Of a stretch of 64,000 nucleotides of DNA, positions 1 to 14,145 are shown piece by piece; position 1 is the first letter of the stretch; every line of letters starts with the position of its first letter. Under the pieces are notes generated by a model. It did no database searches. It was not told the DNA's origin and saw nothing but the letters and a program-made list of their open reading frames with translations. The stretch spans positions 40,761,776 to 40,825,775 of the forward strand of contig OX243811.1 in assembly GCA_945859605.1 (NCBI GenBank), in the 5' to 3' direction. The stretch comes from Lumbricus rubellus (lineage: Eukaryota; Annelida; Clitellata; Crassiclitellata; Lumbricidae). The translations under genes were made by a program, and so were the position numbers.

Positions 1-1
1 C

Positions 2-3000
2 GCTGGATCAGAACTGTACGAGAATATATTTCAGAATTTCCCTTTTTTGTCGAACGGTGAGAATCTCAACATGCCAATGATGTCATCGTCGAACTCGTCG
101 TTGGAAACTTCCCTGGAGAACGAGGTGCTTCTCATGCACCACTCTTCTCTCGCCAACTCACAGATGCTTACCACTGGCGACGATGTATACATTGGAGCGA
201 AGAGCGGCGTTGTGACTAACGCAAATCCACCGCAGCAGTCACTGCTCAGCCAGTCGTCGGCTTCGCAGAGACACTTTCTGCTGATGGCTCAGGATGGCTC
301 GTCGGTTGTTGTGCCTCTGTCGCAGGACGGCTCGTCGGTGGTTGTGCCTCTGTCGTCTGTCATGCTGTCCTCCGCCGCTGCGTCTGACACGGTCACGGTT
401 GCAGCGGCTAACGAGAAGACGAACGAGTATGCGTCCAACGAGTCTGATCAGGGTCAGGTGACGACCGTAACGATGATGGATTACAAGCCGGTTGTTGGCA
501 CCATTATGCCCTCAAGAAAGTTGGTTTGTCTTCCACCGAATCTGGTGACGGCTCTTTCGAGAAAATCTGAATCGGAGGTACCAGTTGCATCGTCGAGGCA
601 AGTGCTGGTGATTCCGGGAGGATCGCTGCAGCAACTGAATTCGACTTCTGTGCAGATGGCGGCCGGTCATCAAGCGACGGACGTGTCGAACAAGTTGTCA
701 CCGACGTCGATGGATGCGCTGTACACAATGGCGATGAACAATGGCAATGTGAACATGAAATTCATGTCCAACTCAACTGCAGTACCTCATAATCAGTCTG
801 TTGGTAAGTTATGGTTCTGATTGTAATTATTATCTCCCCGAAATTCTGCTGTCTCCCCTATGGTTGAATCCCGTTGTATCATGAATTCATATAAAATCTA
901 AGAAATTATGACAATTGTCTCATTTTTGAATGTCGAATACATATAAGAAGTTATATTCAATATATGAATATGTATGCATCTGGCTGTTTATTTAGTACCA
1001 TTAAGAATCACACAGATGCACTAGGAGTCTTATTACAAAGGGGTCATTGTTCCTCTGTATTGCTTACTAATCAGTGAAATGTCAGCCAAACCTGGTGGGA
1101 TGAACACATCTTGTCGTAGTGTGAATTTGAACCACCGCTGCTGTTTTATCAGTGCAACATGCAAAGTACTAGATTTTTGGATGTGGGACATGGTGGTCAC
1201 TGATTGGGTGGAACGCTCGCCTTTTAATCTAGATAGTACGGGTTGGAATCTCCCGAGACAGTTACTGTGACAAAGAAAGTCCATTCCATATCAGTTATAG
1301 CTATAATGTTTACTCTAGTGAAAGTATTTAACTCTTGCAAACATTGATTGATTTCTTTGCCACACAGTTATTCCTACAGTTGCTTATTACCATATCAGGA
1401 TTTGCCATATGTATGCCAACTCATTCCACTGAGGAAACTTGAATCTAAGATTTCATTGTTTCAAAGAAGGGTGTTATGAATCTGACTGTTCCCACTTATG
1501 ACTATTGTTTCAGAATCTGGCCTGCCACCAAGGAGCCAAGACAGACTGGACCAACCGATGGATACGTCATCTCCTTTCAATCATTTCTCACTAGAGAATT
1601 CGTCGCGTCTCATAACATCGCCACCTCAGCAGCTGCAATGCGACCAGTTACTTAACAACTCATCTTGCAAAATGCCCACCCTTCTCTACCAACTGCTAAC
1701 GACTGATGATGCCCGAGGAGCCCTGAGGGCCACGCCCGCAACAACGTCGTCTGCCATGGCCAGCCTTCCGAATCTGAGTGTCGATGATGGTAACTGTCAT
1801 GAGGATTGATTTTCCTGTGTGGAATGTAATGTAATAGTGGGTGAATTTATTTACTGCCGAGTATATAGGAAAAACGCCATGTGAAGAGCTGAGATGGGTT
1901 GGAGCCCAGCAAAGGTGAAGTGAGGCAGCCACAATTGTTCTTGAAATGAGACGTCTGTAGATTTATCTGATGGAGACAAGTAGTAATTATTGCTGTAATT
2001 CTGTGTCTAATAATATCAGAAAATTAGTTGTTGTTATTATTACAATACTATGTAGTATGTCTATTTTATAACTTGAAGAAGGTCAGACGCATTTTCTTCC
2101 TCAAAACTTATTTCTTCTCTCGTGGCCTTGCACACTGGGAGCACCTCTGAACAGTTCACCCTAGTAGAGGCGCTTTATAAATGTTTTAATACGTGATGAA
2201 GAAGATCTGCACTCGCTAGAGGAAGACCCTTCCTGTTAATGCAATTGTTATCCAACTCGGACATCAGCAACTCCAGCATTGTTATAAGACTGGTGTTGGT
2301 GTTGAATTGGAATTTTTTAATTTGATCTAACTGTCTCAGTTCATTGAATCATGAAGTGTAAGATTTAGAGAAGTCGTTGCTTTCAATCACATAAATTTAT
2401 ATAGCGCTCCTTCAAGATCTCTACTCAGAGGTGCTTTGATGCTGGCTTTGAAATTTGACGTATTTTTTTGGGTAGTAGATCTGTTTAATTTTTTTTAAAT
2501 TGAGGCAGTTTTGTAAATTGTGTTTCATCCACAATTCCATGGGTCTCTATTATTACAATGTAACCACTAATGGATTGCAACGCTTTGTGCTATAGAGCAA
2601 CGAGAGTTTAACCAGGGCTATAGTCTTGACAACTCGGTCTCGAGACCATCTCCAGAGGGAATTTTGACCAGTTCTGGTTTCATCTCATCGCAGCCATATG
2701 TCCAAAAGTCTCGGCCTTTTGTCATCTCGATGCTGCGTCAGAGACTCGGTCCATGATGAGGTCTCCTCTGCTAACGCAAGTGAGCAGGAACCGGTGGGAT
2801 AGATAGATACATGGCTCGAGAGAGCATTCAAGCTAATTATTATCTAAATAAAGTTGAATAAACCACTTTGCCGCTACCAGATTATTGATTTCATCTGGTC
2901 ATGCAGATAAGTCTCAACAGTTACAATGTCAAGTTCACAAGGAACTGACAATATTTGGGTGTTGTCTCCCACCTTTTCCCTTAATGGCATGTTTTTGGAG

Positions 3001-3719
3001 GGACTTAGATTTCTTCATTGGTATCTTGTATACAGCCAGGGATGTGACAACATGTCCAGGAAATGTTACTATTCATTTTGGGAATTTGATGCACAAATGA
3101 TAAATGTATGAATCCAACTTTTGGTATTTTAGATTTATAGTGCAATTATGGAGTATGAATGTTTGAATGTAGACATACATGTGCTGTTGAACATGATCTC
3201 TGGGTAAACTGAAGCAAATCATGGGAGACACAAGTTTTAACTGTTGAGAGTTGAAATTTTCTGGTAACTTCAAAGTGGTAGTGGTCTGTAATAGTTTTGA
3301 AGGTTGATGATTTGTATCTTTGATTAAGAAATTCGTGATGAATTAAGCCAAGTCCAACTTCTGCAGAGGACTAGTTAACGACTTCGTATTGGTATTTTCG
3401 TGGCAGTAATAGTAAAAATATCATCCATGCAAATACGCTTGTTCTCCCTGGTGGGGGAATGTTCTTTCACCCTTGTGGACTTTCACTGATCTATTTATAT
3501 AGATATCGTAACCCCTGCAGCTGTTGGAACTTGCATTATTTTTTGTTTTAGTTTTTTGTAAGGCAGGCAACTGTTGTGTGATGTGAAATTTTATTCAGCA
3601 CAACCAATTAGAATTAAGTTCATTCATTTATTTTAACGTGTGTTTGTATTTGTTACGCTTTTGCAGTGAGTCAAGTGTTGGACATGAATCGGTTGCTGCA
3701 AGGACAGAAACTTCACTGA
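2..3719 (+). CDS. C-terminal part of an unidentified Ser/Asn/Gln-rich protein (3 exons, 5' end outside window)
   Basis: I do not recognise the family. Coding exons are 2-803, 1514-1789 and 3667-3719. The first is open to the window edge, so the start lies upstream. Splice signals are GTAAGT at 804, an acceptor CAG ending at 1513, GTAACT at 1790 and CAG ending at 3666; all junctions are phase 1 and keep one frame of about 376 residues to TGA at 3717-3719. The protein is rich in Ser, Asn, Gln, Met and Val, with no visible membrane segment or folded-domain signature. It contains LYQLL, an LxxLL-type motif, in exon 2 and ends in a short Leu-rich tail (NRLLQGQKLH). An 11-residue unit (QDGSSVVVPLS) is duplicated in tandem. 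Composition suggests a disordered regulatory or transcription-factor tail; this is inference. The DNA-binding or catalytic part, if any, would be upstream. Confidence 0.75.
290..355 (+). repeat. 33-bp tandem duplication inside the first coding exon
   Basis: Positions 290-322 and 323-355 are near-identical 33-bp units encoding the same 11 residues, QDGSSVVVPLS. The copies differ only at a few third positions, which suggests a recent in-frame duplication kept under coding constraint. Confidence 0.85.
2383..2450 (-). repeat. Tail fragment of the SINE/LINE family
   Basis: This intron segment contains TTTATATAGCGCTCCTTCA followed by CTCTACTCAGAGGTGC. It is the reverse complement of the 3' tail shared by the tRNA-derived SINEs at 8.1 and 25.0 kb and the LINE 3' end near 32.3 kb. 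The rest of the 1.88-kb intron (1790-3666) shows nothing else I can name. Confidence 0.6.
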
Positions 3720-4376
3720 ACTGTAGCGTTAACAGTTTATGAAACTAGTATTATGTGCATAGAACAAAGGAGACAACTCACGTCTGACTAACTATAAGCA
3801 CTGATGACAATTCGAGAATTGAATTGAAAAGAAGAATATATCAAAAAGTGCATCGTTGATTTTAAGACTTCTGCTGAATGCAATGTTCAGTCTGTGCGGC
3901 GAAACCATTCTAGTAATAGTAAGCATATCATATTATTTTTAGTGGTGTGTGTCGCAGCTGTGGGCGACATTTGTGTTGTCATGGTTACTCGAACTCTACT
4001 ACGTCGTTCATTTGTGTAAATATTGAAATCTGTTTTACTTGTAGTTGCTTAGAGAAAAGTCGTGGCTCGATGATGTGTTTTGCGAATGCTTTTGTTGCCG
4101 GCTAGTGGCTGATAAGCACTGATGTAGAACATTAGAGCTGTGCTGCATTCAGTTGTCAGCGTACGGTTAATCAAAGCCAGTTTTCTATGTTCATATTGGT
4201 CGATGGATGGATGGATGTCTGTGAAGGCAACTGAAGAAGGATCGTTACGTATTGCATAATGTTTTTTAGATAGGGGACATCCAGGGAACGACTATAATTA
4301 CATGTGTTATTATCTTTATTAGTATTTTTACAAACTAGCCATGATACCTCGGGTTCTTGAAATAATGTCTGGAGAT

Positions 4377-4382
4377 AATAAA
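4377..4382 (+). promoter_or_regulatory. Candidate poly(A) signal AATAAA of the first gene
   Basis: First clear AATAAA after the stop codon at 3719, about 660 nt downstream. The interval 3720-4376 is therefore read as 3' UTR. Later AATAAA motifs exist (for example near 7435), so the true 3' end is unproven. Confidence 0.35.
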
Positions 4383-7300
4383 ATGACGTCGGGAATGACT
4401 TTTAACTTGTCAAGTTCTGGCCGAGGGAAAGTACCACGGAAAGCAATGTCATTGAAGCATAGAATGTTCTTATAATATTATTATTGTATTATTACTATGA
4501 TATACAAGGATTAAAGCAGTCTGGAGATTTAAATTGACAGCATTAGGGATTTTTGTTCATTATTATTATGATTATTAGGCACCTATGAGAGGTTTTTAGA
4601 AGACATAATGTACACATCCAGATAAAAGTTATCTGGTAAGTAGTATTGGAAGATCAATATTACCGGTATATTGGTCTGTATTACTGAATGCACTCAGGCA
4701 CAGTACAAATGACCCTGGATATGAGCTTCTTGCTTGGATTATTTCATTCTATGTAAGTTGGTGTTGTTTTACTCAACAAGGCTATTATTTCCTGGACTTG
4801 AAAGCCTCTTTTTTTACAGAGTCTGGTAGCTGAGGCTTGGTAATTAATTAATTGAAGAAAAGGAATGGAGCTGTATCATAGGAAGTGAGTCTTGAGGTTG
4901 ATTCAAGGTGCCTTTGATGCAGTGCTTCTCATCTGGAATCATGTATGTGGTGATTTATGAAGCAGTATTTTTGGGAATTGAGACTCTTCATTATTTTTTA
5001 CTGATAGTTGTTAAGATTGCAACTGCTGCAATGATTAAAAATATCTCTTTGTTCAGTTACGTGGGCTGCAATATGCATGTTGATGTAGTGAAGTTGTAAT
5101 TTCCAAGAAGTTTATTATGGATCTTTTGGTTTAGTTTAGTTCAGATGGCTGTTGCTAAAAATCTGTGGAATTGATGTAGTTTGTATTCTGGAACACAGCT
5201 GCAAGAGGGATTTGGATCTTGCTGTCTGAAGTTTGTACGGAGATATGATCTAATAAATACCAGAAGTCTACATTGAAAGTGCTGTTGCAACAGCTATTTT
5301 ACTGATGTAATGATCAATCAACTATTTAATTTTAAATAAGTGATCTTCGTGAGCTGGTCAATTGCCATAGGTCGCGATTTAGTTTATTTTCTGTTGTCCA
5401 TTTGTACATGGTATAACTGTTTGTTTGATTGATCATTCGGGCATTATTTTTGCTTCATCTGTGATTAGTTGAAGTCACGTAATTAATTCAGAAGTTACAT
5501 TTTAAAATATTTTCATCAAGAAGTATGAGAAAATTGTGAGCTTGATATTCGCAGTGGCACACTGTATTTTGCAACAGGGTTGTTCTTGACGAACGTTATT
5601 AGTGACCACTGTTTGGTTTGTTCAGAGTGTGATCCTCTTGTAAAGCAGTCACAGTCTTAGGGCTTTGAGTATTTACCAAACATTTGCTCATCACTGCTGT
5701 CAATTGTTGTTTCTCACTGGACAGTGTTGCTAATAACTACATAAATGTATGTTAAGTTGCACAAGTTTTCTACGAGTCAGATTGCATACATACACTTGCA
5801 GTAGATACATTTAGTTTCGATGTTAGATGTGCATGCATATCACAACATGTGCTCCAAAGCTGTATTGTCTGTGAAAGATTTGTGAAATGGGATATTTTTG
5901 TAGTGAGATACCTCTGCGTTTATGCCTAGAGCTGGCTGATTGGCATTGTTCGGATTAACTGCAGAATGGATACTGACATTTGGATCCTGATTCAAGTGAA
6001 GTTGGCAGTTGGTGTGCAAGCCATGTTACTCACTTGTTACATGCTACCTGTCCTGCTTGCACCTCAGCACAAGTATCGGCCATAATGCATCATGTGCGAT
6101 TTGTGTAGTATTTCTGTCTAAACATTAATGTAGTGCATCACCTCTTCTTGTGCCAACTATTCTACGTTGCACAGAGAGGGATCACATGTGAGGGGCAGTT
6201 TCAGGGGCATGTTTGAGTGAATAGCAACAAATTTGACACTTTACTTCTTTTATTAGATTGTGCATGCAAAAATTTAGTAAAGAAAAAATGGTTTTAAATT
6301 TTAAAAATATCCTTGCATCACTGGTTTTCTTATCAGTGATTAAAATCTGTTAAATAGAGTGTTTGCTATTGTTTATCAGTGTCTTGACGATAGTTAGATT
6401 ACCTATTATACACTCTCTGCTGGTACATTGAGATCCTTGTTTCTGTGTAATGTACGTATAGTACTATAATGTAACTAAATTTTTCTAGAGCCCTTCTGAG
6501 TTTGCCTTGAAGTTGCTCCTTCTGGCCTAAATTATGCCAGAGTTAATCAAGAACAAGTTCATTTATAAGCAAGGGTACGACTTTGTTCCATAAAGTAGTG
6601 ATGACCAATCCCCTTGTCCATTAATCGTTGTGGTACAAACTTGCTTCTGACCAAAAATAACACTTCATGTTGCAAAAGTATTTCAGTAGAAGGTCAAAAA
6701 GTGGTAGTGACTGTCATCACCAGTTTTGAAAGTAGTGATTGCTGCTTACCACCCAAATAACTGGGGGGGGGGGAACTCATAGCAATGATGAACCCATTTT
6801 GGGCTTCAAGGGGTTTGTGCTATAGCTGAAAAATTATGCAGCCTTGGAACACAAACTTCAAATACTATTTTGATAAAATCTTGTAAATGTGCAATTGCTG
6901 TGTATCTTGCCTTATGCTAACCTGACAGGAAATATGATTGCTATTTTTTAGCCTCTTGTGTTTTGATAACTGCTCTGAACGTCTACAGGCGCTGTTGAGA
7001 GGAATATCTTGTGAATCTCACTAGTTTTACAGTGAACTGATCTTCTAGCTTTACGTCTTCAACTGCGAATCCTGCATTTGAGGCCCATTTTCTCAAGTGA
7101 TATTTTAAATTCATTGTGAAGTCAAATTGACAAAAAAATTGAGCATTTTGTTGTGTTTTTGGTTCATCAACTGATTGTATGTGGTATCACTGAAGAGAAA
7201 AATTGTTAGCATTGGATTACCTAGACAGTTAGAATGTTGCATTAGTAATTTGTTTGGTTTTGAGATGTTCGTACCACTGGCTGATGTGGTGGTGTCTTTC

Positions 7301-8113
7301 AGTATCTTTTAAGTTTGATTAAAGAATGTGTTTTCTATCCAGTTTATGTATGACATTCAAGTATTCTGTTTCTTTGCCATGTTATGTTCTGTGTTCATGA
7401 CAAAAAGCAATCCTTATCTGCTGTCTTTTGTGTAAATAAAACAATCCTAGTTTTGTCAAAACAATGAAAATCAGCAAAAGGAACTTGTCAAGCGTGGACA
7501 ACTTGATTGCAAAATGTTTAAATACCAGACTATGATATTTAAATTTTTTAAAGAAGTTGAGAAATTTTTACAATTTCATCTGCTAAGCATTTGAGCTAGC
7601 AGTACAACAGGCGAAATAATATTATATTCTGCTTTTAAGAATTGTGTCGCTGATCAAATGCAATATATTGTTCACCAAATAACGACATAGTATTCTTTTG
7701 CTTTTAAAGAATGGTTTATTTATCCTGGATGCTGCTAACACAGAGAAGAGCTCAGGAAGGCCTGAGTAATCTGAGCCGGATCATTTGAATAAGAACAAAT
7801 ATTCAAATATCAGATTATCATACTTCATTGAATTTGACATGGTCCAATTTTCGTTTTTCCATTGAATTTTTTGGTTAAAATTATTGTGGAACAAGTTACA
7901 AGTATCGGTGCATTACCAAATAAAAGCCTCTTGCAAGCTTTGATCATACTTTATAATCGTTTGACAGATTAATTAGTACTATAAGTTTAAGATCTAAGTG
8001 AAGACATGTCTCTATATAAGTTTTGCAGTTCATGCCACAGTTAGATTACTCATCTTATTGTGTGTCTGACGAGTGAATGGATCATTATCTCAACATCTGG
8101 TAAATAGCCAGTT
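4383..8113. other. AT-rich intergenic DNA, no gene seen
   Basis: No ORF of note, no splice-consistent exon chain and no RNA gene could be supported here. It may include a long 3' UTR of the upstream gene. A G-run occurs near 6770. Confidence 0.5.
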
Positions 8114-8290
8114 TGTGGGGCACGGTGGTGTAATGGTGGGTTCGGTTCCTTGGAGCCGGAGGCTTCCAGGTTCAAATCCACCTCAAGCCGCAGCATAGGG
8201 ACCTTCACTCGCAATTAGTCGGGAGCACCTCTGAGTATAGAGCTTGAAGGGATGCTATCGCAAATGTGAGATATAAAATAAATAGCCACA
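8114..8290 (+). mobile_element. tRNA-derived SINE
   Basis: The head carries an A-box-like stretch (GGTGTAATGGTGGG) and a B box, GGTTCAAATCC, at 8169-8179, spaced as in a tRNA. It continues into a tRNA-unrelated body and a tail with GAGCACCTCTGAGTA and GCTTGAAGGGATGCTAT. The same head, body and tail order recurs at 24965-25165. It lacks a proper cloverleaf and so is not a functional tRNA gene. Confidence 0.75.
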
Positions 8291-11200
8291 AGATTCCACT
8301 TGTATTTTTTCGGAAACCCCTGTAGCTGACCAATATTCATTAAAAAATTTGTATAGCACTCCTTCAAAATACCCACTCAGAATATGACCACAGACCTGTC
8401 ATTCCTTTAAAACCAATTTCTTAGCGATTCTGATGACTGTATATAGTGTTGTGACCTCTCCTCTCCTCAGGCTGGCAATTGTGTGTTTGTATTTAAGCCT
8501 ATGTACGATACGTACTTAATAAGATGCCTAACAGTTGTAATTACAGTACCTGAATCAGTACTCCATCTGACGTAACAATAATACTAACAAAGATATCTAC
8601 CTGAATTATTAATGGACTCTCTGCAAGCTTACTCAGAATTTTTTTCTAAGTCTGCTTTTCAATTACTCTGGTAGCAGCATGCTATTATCGGTGCTATGCG
8701 CAACAAGTATTCTAGTGACATTTGGCCAAATTGTTGAATTACTATTGCAGAAAATGGTGCATCGTAACTTTTTATAACTTGCAATGTAATACAGATATAT
8801 AGATCTAAAAGGTTAGTGAATAAGAATACCTGGCGATAATGAGTGTTATTCTAATACTAAATGTTATAAATTACTGAATACCTTGTCATATCTAATGATG
8901 CATCAAAGCCAAATCAATGATTCTTGCCATTAGTTATTTAGATTTGTCATCATGAATATGGTGGCTGTATTGTAAGGCTTTATAACAAAATGATCAATTC
9001 AGTGATGAATAGTAGCAGTAATTACATTTATGTGGCTCGTGCAGGGGATATGCATAGAATTGCTCGTACTCTGCTTGCTGCTCAATATCTGTTCCATCGG
9101 GCGTGGAATCAAGTTAGTATTTATTTTCTAATAACCGAGTAGTGTTGTGTAGTATTCTGTTTCTGACTTGTTTCTGTACATAGCTGTGTGAAATGTCTCG
9201 GATTTTGTACGCATCTTTTTTTGGACAGTGGTTGGCGAAGAGACCCGTGTGTCATACTCAACTAGACTGCTGGTGATGGTGTGCTAATCTACCGACTGGT
9301 TCTTGTGATATTTTGTTGTGACACAACTGTGTGACGTGTGTACTGTAAGATCGATCGACTGAGGCATTGTTTAACTTTTTATCCATTTTGCTATAATACA
9401 GTAGATAAATGTGTGACAGAAGTCATCATGATATTGTGAATTCTTTTATAATATTACGGTTAGAACTTGCCACATCTAATTCTTTATTATTTGTTTTATT
9501 TCTCTTCCCTTTTATTTCTTCTCTCTGCTATTGCTACTGCTACGACTACCATCAGCACTGCACTATTGCCAGTAGTACTACCATCACCATGTATAATTTC
9601 ATTATGCTTATGTACTTTCTGTTCTTATTTACACTTATTATTAGCTACCATACTATTGCATAGGCAATGCTCCTGAAGGGTACTGAAAGACTTAATATTA
9701 AATATTTGAAATGACTAACTACTAACATAAAAATATCTACTTTTATTGACACTTTCATTTTTTCATTTTTCACTTGATTGCCCCTCAAGTCCTGTTTGTC
9801 ATGGTTCGGCCACTTTATCTGGACCATAATTCTAAGAATTTAAGACTAAATTCCCGCTGAAAGAGGGGCATTCCTATCCAGTGTGTGTCATGAACAAAAT
9901 GATGTTTTGTACTATCTGCTTTTATTCGAGCCTCGGTATTATCGGTAACTGGTATTTTATCAACAAATCCAGTCAGTATTTCTGTATTTTTCAGTATTCT
10001 TATTGGCCATCATTGTAATCGTAATCTCTGGATTAGAAAGCAAAGTTGAGCGAACCATATTATTCGCAGAAGCTTAGTCAAAACAGAATCAATAGGCAGG
10101 GTAAAATTGGTTCCAGATGAAGATCTGACGGATCACAGTATCTTTGCTTGCCTGTTTGTCTTTCCTCTTCTATCTGCTTTGTGCCTGTTGTGTAATTTCT
10201 TGGTTACTTATATTTTCTGTTAGGTCACAGTGACTTTTAATTCCGTGTTAAGACCTTGAGCACTTAAGCATATATTAGTCTGTCATCTAAACTAAGACTG
10301 TTGTGTGGTTTATCAGCATAGGCTCAGCGCTATTGTGCAACAATGTTTTTGAAAGGGTTCTGTGCAACTCTTATTACAATGTTTGTATAAATAGAGTGAC
10401 TACGATTGAAATAAAATTTACATGTAAATCATGTGTTACATTTCCAGTAAATTTACTCTACGCGGGGAAAATATACAGAGCTGTGTCATTGTACTGTGCA
10501 GTGCGCAAGGCATAAGACGACCTTGATTTCAAGCAAAACTGCCTTTCAAATCATAATTCTTTAGACATAGCATTACTTGGTACAGTTGTGTGTAAAATTG
10601 TTGAAGATATAATTTTATGTATGTATCTGGATTTTTAATCCTTTTAAGAGCCTTCAGCATCCCTACTGTTCTTAGATATACTACATGAAAATAATCAGCA
10701 ATGGGTGAAATACTTTTGAAATATTATTTTAAATTGTGATATTGAGATATTTAAAATACCATTTCATTCAATGCTTTTAAATATTTCACTCATGAATGAA
10801 AGTAATGTGCAGTAGCTGTGTATGTCAAGTGGGCTGAAACCCTGGCTTTTATCAGCAATAACATGGTACTGCTGAAATGCAGCAATAAGTGATGGTTATG
10901 TGTCAATTGGGGGTTATGGTGTCACTGACCAAGCCATTCAATTTTGAGCAACCCCCAAGTTGTTTCAAAGAGAAAAAGTAATAAATGAACAAGTAAAGTG
11001 TACAGTTCCCTGAAACATGTGACTTCTGAACTGTTTGAATGGATGTAGCTGAACAGGATCCTAAATCAGTTAATCATTCTCCCACGAGAATTCCGTTCAA
11101 AGTTTGCTGCCTGTTTCTTTCAATCTGTCAGTTTCTGTACTTTGCACAGCTTGGATTCTGCTGTGCCTGAGGGACTGTGATTCAGGTTCAGGGTTGCATT

Positions 11201-13617
11201 TTTTTGTGATTTTTCTGGTGAAGCATTCTTTTAATATTGGAAAAAATTTGTTGGTTTAGTTTTTTTGTAAATCACTCAAGTACTAGTGTTGCTAATTATA
11301 TTCTCACAAGTTTGTGAAAAATCAGGTTGTTTATTTTTTAGTTAACAACTTTTGATGAGCAAAAAAGACAATTGGCGAGTGATGCTATTAATGACATGAA
11401 CAAGTTCAGTTTGTTTCTAAGCATCTTAATTGAGGCTGTGTTGATGATGAGTTAGCTGTAAACATGTGTACAAACAGGCTGCTCGAGCAATTAACTTGCT
11501 GTAAAAGTGAGAAAAAAAATGCAGAGTAATACAGGCAGTGTGCATATTTGAGCACGACTGCATAATGAAAATGCAAATGTTTTAAGTTTCACTGACCAGT
11601 TTGGATGTTTGGGATCTGAATTATTTTTTCTAATCAGGCAGCCTTTTATAAATTTATTGTTGATGTGGAGTTTTTGAACTGTTGCAGCAGATTGCTTTAT
11701 CTTGTGGTCACGTGTGTATGTCCGTGGAGATATTCGAGTAGTTGGCATGCTATGCTGTCTATCAAGAGAGCATAGGTTAAAATCACTGCCAGAAATGAAG
11801 TGTAGATCACTGCCAGAAGTTAAGTGTAGGACTACAAAGGGCAGAAATTTATTTCAAAATTTACACCTGGTTAACTCATCCATGATGGTTACACTGTTAA
11901 TGTGAGATCAGATGATAAAATATATGACTAGCCACCTACACCTCCCCCCCTACCAACCAAATGCTAAGGAAAACTAAAGTTCTTAACACTTCATATTGAG
12001 GACAGGTCTATGGGACTAAACGTCTTCAATTATTAACACAGTTCTTACAGAAACCATGAAACAGAGGCTTAGTTTCGTGAAGGTACTGAGAGCTAATCAG
12101 GCTGAAATTTCCTTGCTCTAAATATGGACCAATTGGTGGCATTCTAATGTTGTGCATGGACTTTAACACTAAGAGTGAGCTTTGGTTCCCATTCACTTTT
12201 AGTACACTCTCGTCTTTAGAGCGTTAAAGCGTGTGGCAGTATTTTGATCAAAACCTGTTAAGTGCAACAGACAACTGCTTCGATCCATAGTGAATCCATT
12301 GGCTAAATAAATTGATGATGTGACAAAGTTTTGGTTTCCCACAATTCTTGTAATTAACTCACTTCAATCTTTCAAAGATATAAAAATAAGTGAACTGAGG
12401 ACGACCAGTTGGAGCGACTCACATGCATGATTATTTTGTGGTTTGTAAAATTGACATTAGACAGATCCTGCAGTAAGACATTAATGTTCAACTTCACTTG
12501 TCTGTACAAAAATCCTACTGAGCATGTTAAGAGGAAGTGCATACAGCTATTGTAATCAGTGTATGTTCCCAGAGGGAGAGGAGAGTCCATGCTAAGAGGC
12601 TGTATGTGACACAGGGCCTAATAATGCATTTGAAAGCCATTGCTTTGTTACAGTACACTACAGTCTGTGCTGGGCATGGGTTTAGAGCGTGGCCTGTGTT
12701 TGCTGCTGTTTTTGAATGGCATTCTAACAGGTGCTTTTCATGTTCTGAAAGCTGTATAAAAAACTGTCCTGACAATAAATTTTGTAGAAATGAATCGTGT
12801 TGCTTTATTTTAGATTACAACAGACTTTGTAGTTTGATAGCTATTCCTGATAATTAATTGAAACAAGAATTACGGGCAGACTAAAATAATTTAATCAAAA
12901 CTAGCTCTGTAGGGTACATTTTACTGCTGTTCTGAAAATGTTCAGGCTTTATTCAGAGTGCGCTCTAACTCTCCCTCTGACAACATGTGCCGTGTTGCAG
13001 GCTTGCAGCATTGGTGCCCTCGATGTCTCTATATTATGGTGATTATATGCACTTGGAAGGAGGACAGTATAAAAATAATACAGCCTGTTTTTTCATGTGT
13101 GCCACAAAGCTAATTCGATCAGATATGGTGACACCCAATATGAGCATCTCCTGGATTGAAACCGATGCATAGCTTTGTTGCAAGATTACGTTTAGATTAT
13201 GTTTTAATTTGGTAACCATGTAATCATAATCGTAATAATTATATCAGAACAATAATACAAACAATTTACTGAAGTCATTAAGCTTAAGTTATCAGTGAAA
13301 ATAAGAAAACTAGTTACACTAGGAAACTTAAAGGGGTTACTGGCTGACACTGCTATTAACCAGGGCCCCTATGTAGTGTTGGAAGCAAGACTGGAATACC
13401 AAAGCAACCGACAGAAATACAATGCAGCTATAAGCTTACAACAACAGAAAAAAACTTGACTAATGACTTAACTAAATGCTTGGTGGAACTACTGAGCAGA
13501 AAGCCCAACAATATAGTCACAGGAATTGTTATGAAGTAGGTGTAGGCGAAGTTTGTGTTTAAATAATCGAGTGTTAGGTTGGCACCCTCTACTTTGATAG
13601 CAATAACTTCCTGCCAA
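8291..13617. other. Intergenic DNA, no gene seen
   Basis: Only small uncorroborated ORFs occur. A partial SINE/LINE tail lies near 8340-8385, and a TTAA-flanked short imperfect palindrome at 12163-12227. Nothing else can be supported. Confidence 0.5.
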
Positions 13618-13800
13618 CTTTCCAATCAGGTTTTCGGAAAGGTCACTCTGTGTTGACTTTACTTGTGTGTCTTCTTTTAGACATTTATGGGGTCATTGAT
13701 AAGTCGCTGTTACCATTTGGCCCTGTTTGATGTAAGTTCTGCATTTGATCACAGAATAGATGAGAAACGCCTGCGCCATCTTGCGAATGATATGGGAACA
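13618..13800 (+). pseudogene. Reverse-transcriptase relic of a non-LTR retrotransposon
   Basis: One frame reads FQSGFRKGHSVLTLLVCLL, matching the conserved 'QSGFRKGHST' block of LINE reverse transcriptases. After a stop and a frameshift, another frame reads LALFDVSSAFD, matching the RT block containing the first catalytic Asp. Both blocks are in the correct order and orientation. It is a short decayed fragment with no flanking ORF. Confidence 0.7.
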
Positions 13801-14029
13801 AAGTATTTTGAAGAGTACTTTGAAAAATCGAGGAAAGTAGTTAACAGGATTAAAGTTTTCATCTTCGTGACAAAACAACTTATTCATCACATTTTGTAAC
13901 TACCACAGTATTTATATAAATATAAATATAATTTATACTGTGGAGCTACCTTTTGAGAGCGAGCGTGTAATTATTGGGCTACTATTTGGCACGTCAGGTT
14001 GTGCGTTTCGCGTAGTAACACGTATCTGT

Positions 14030-14035
14030 CACGTG
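14030..14035 (+). promoter_or_regulatory. CACGTG box upstream of the BNIP3-like gene
   Basis: A palindromic CACGTG lies 111 bp upstream of the proposed start codon. Vertebrate BNIP3 is hypoxia-induced through RCGTG-core elements, so this is a candidate E-box/HRE. That is inference; the transcription start is unknown. Confidence 0.25.
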
Positions 14036-14145
14036 ATCGTAAGATCGTGGAAGCATCGAGTGTTTTTGTTGTGGTTCAGATTCAGTACAACAGCTTCACA
14101 GAAAAGTCTTTTAAAATTTGGTCAAGAAAACGAAGTTTGGTGAAA

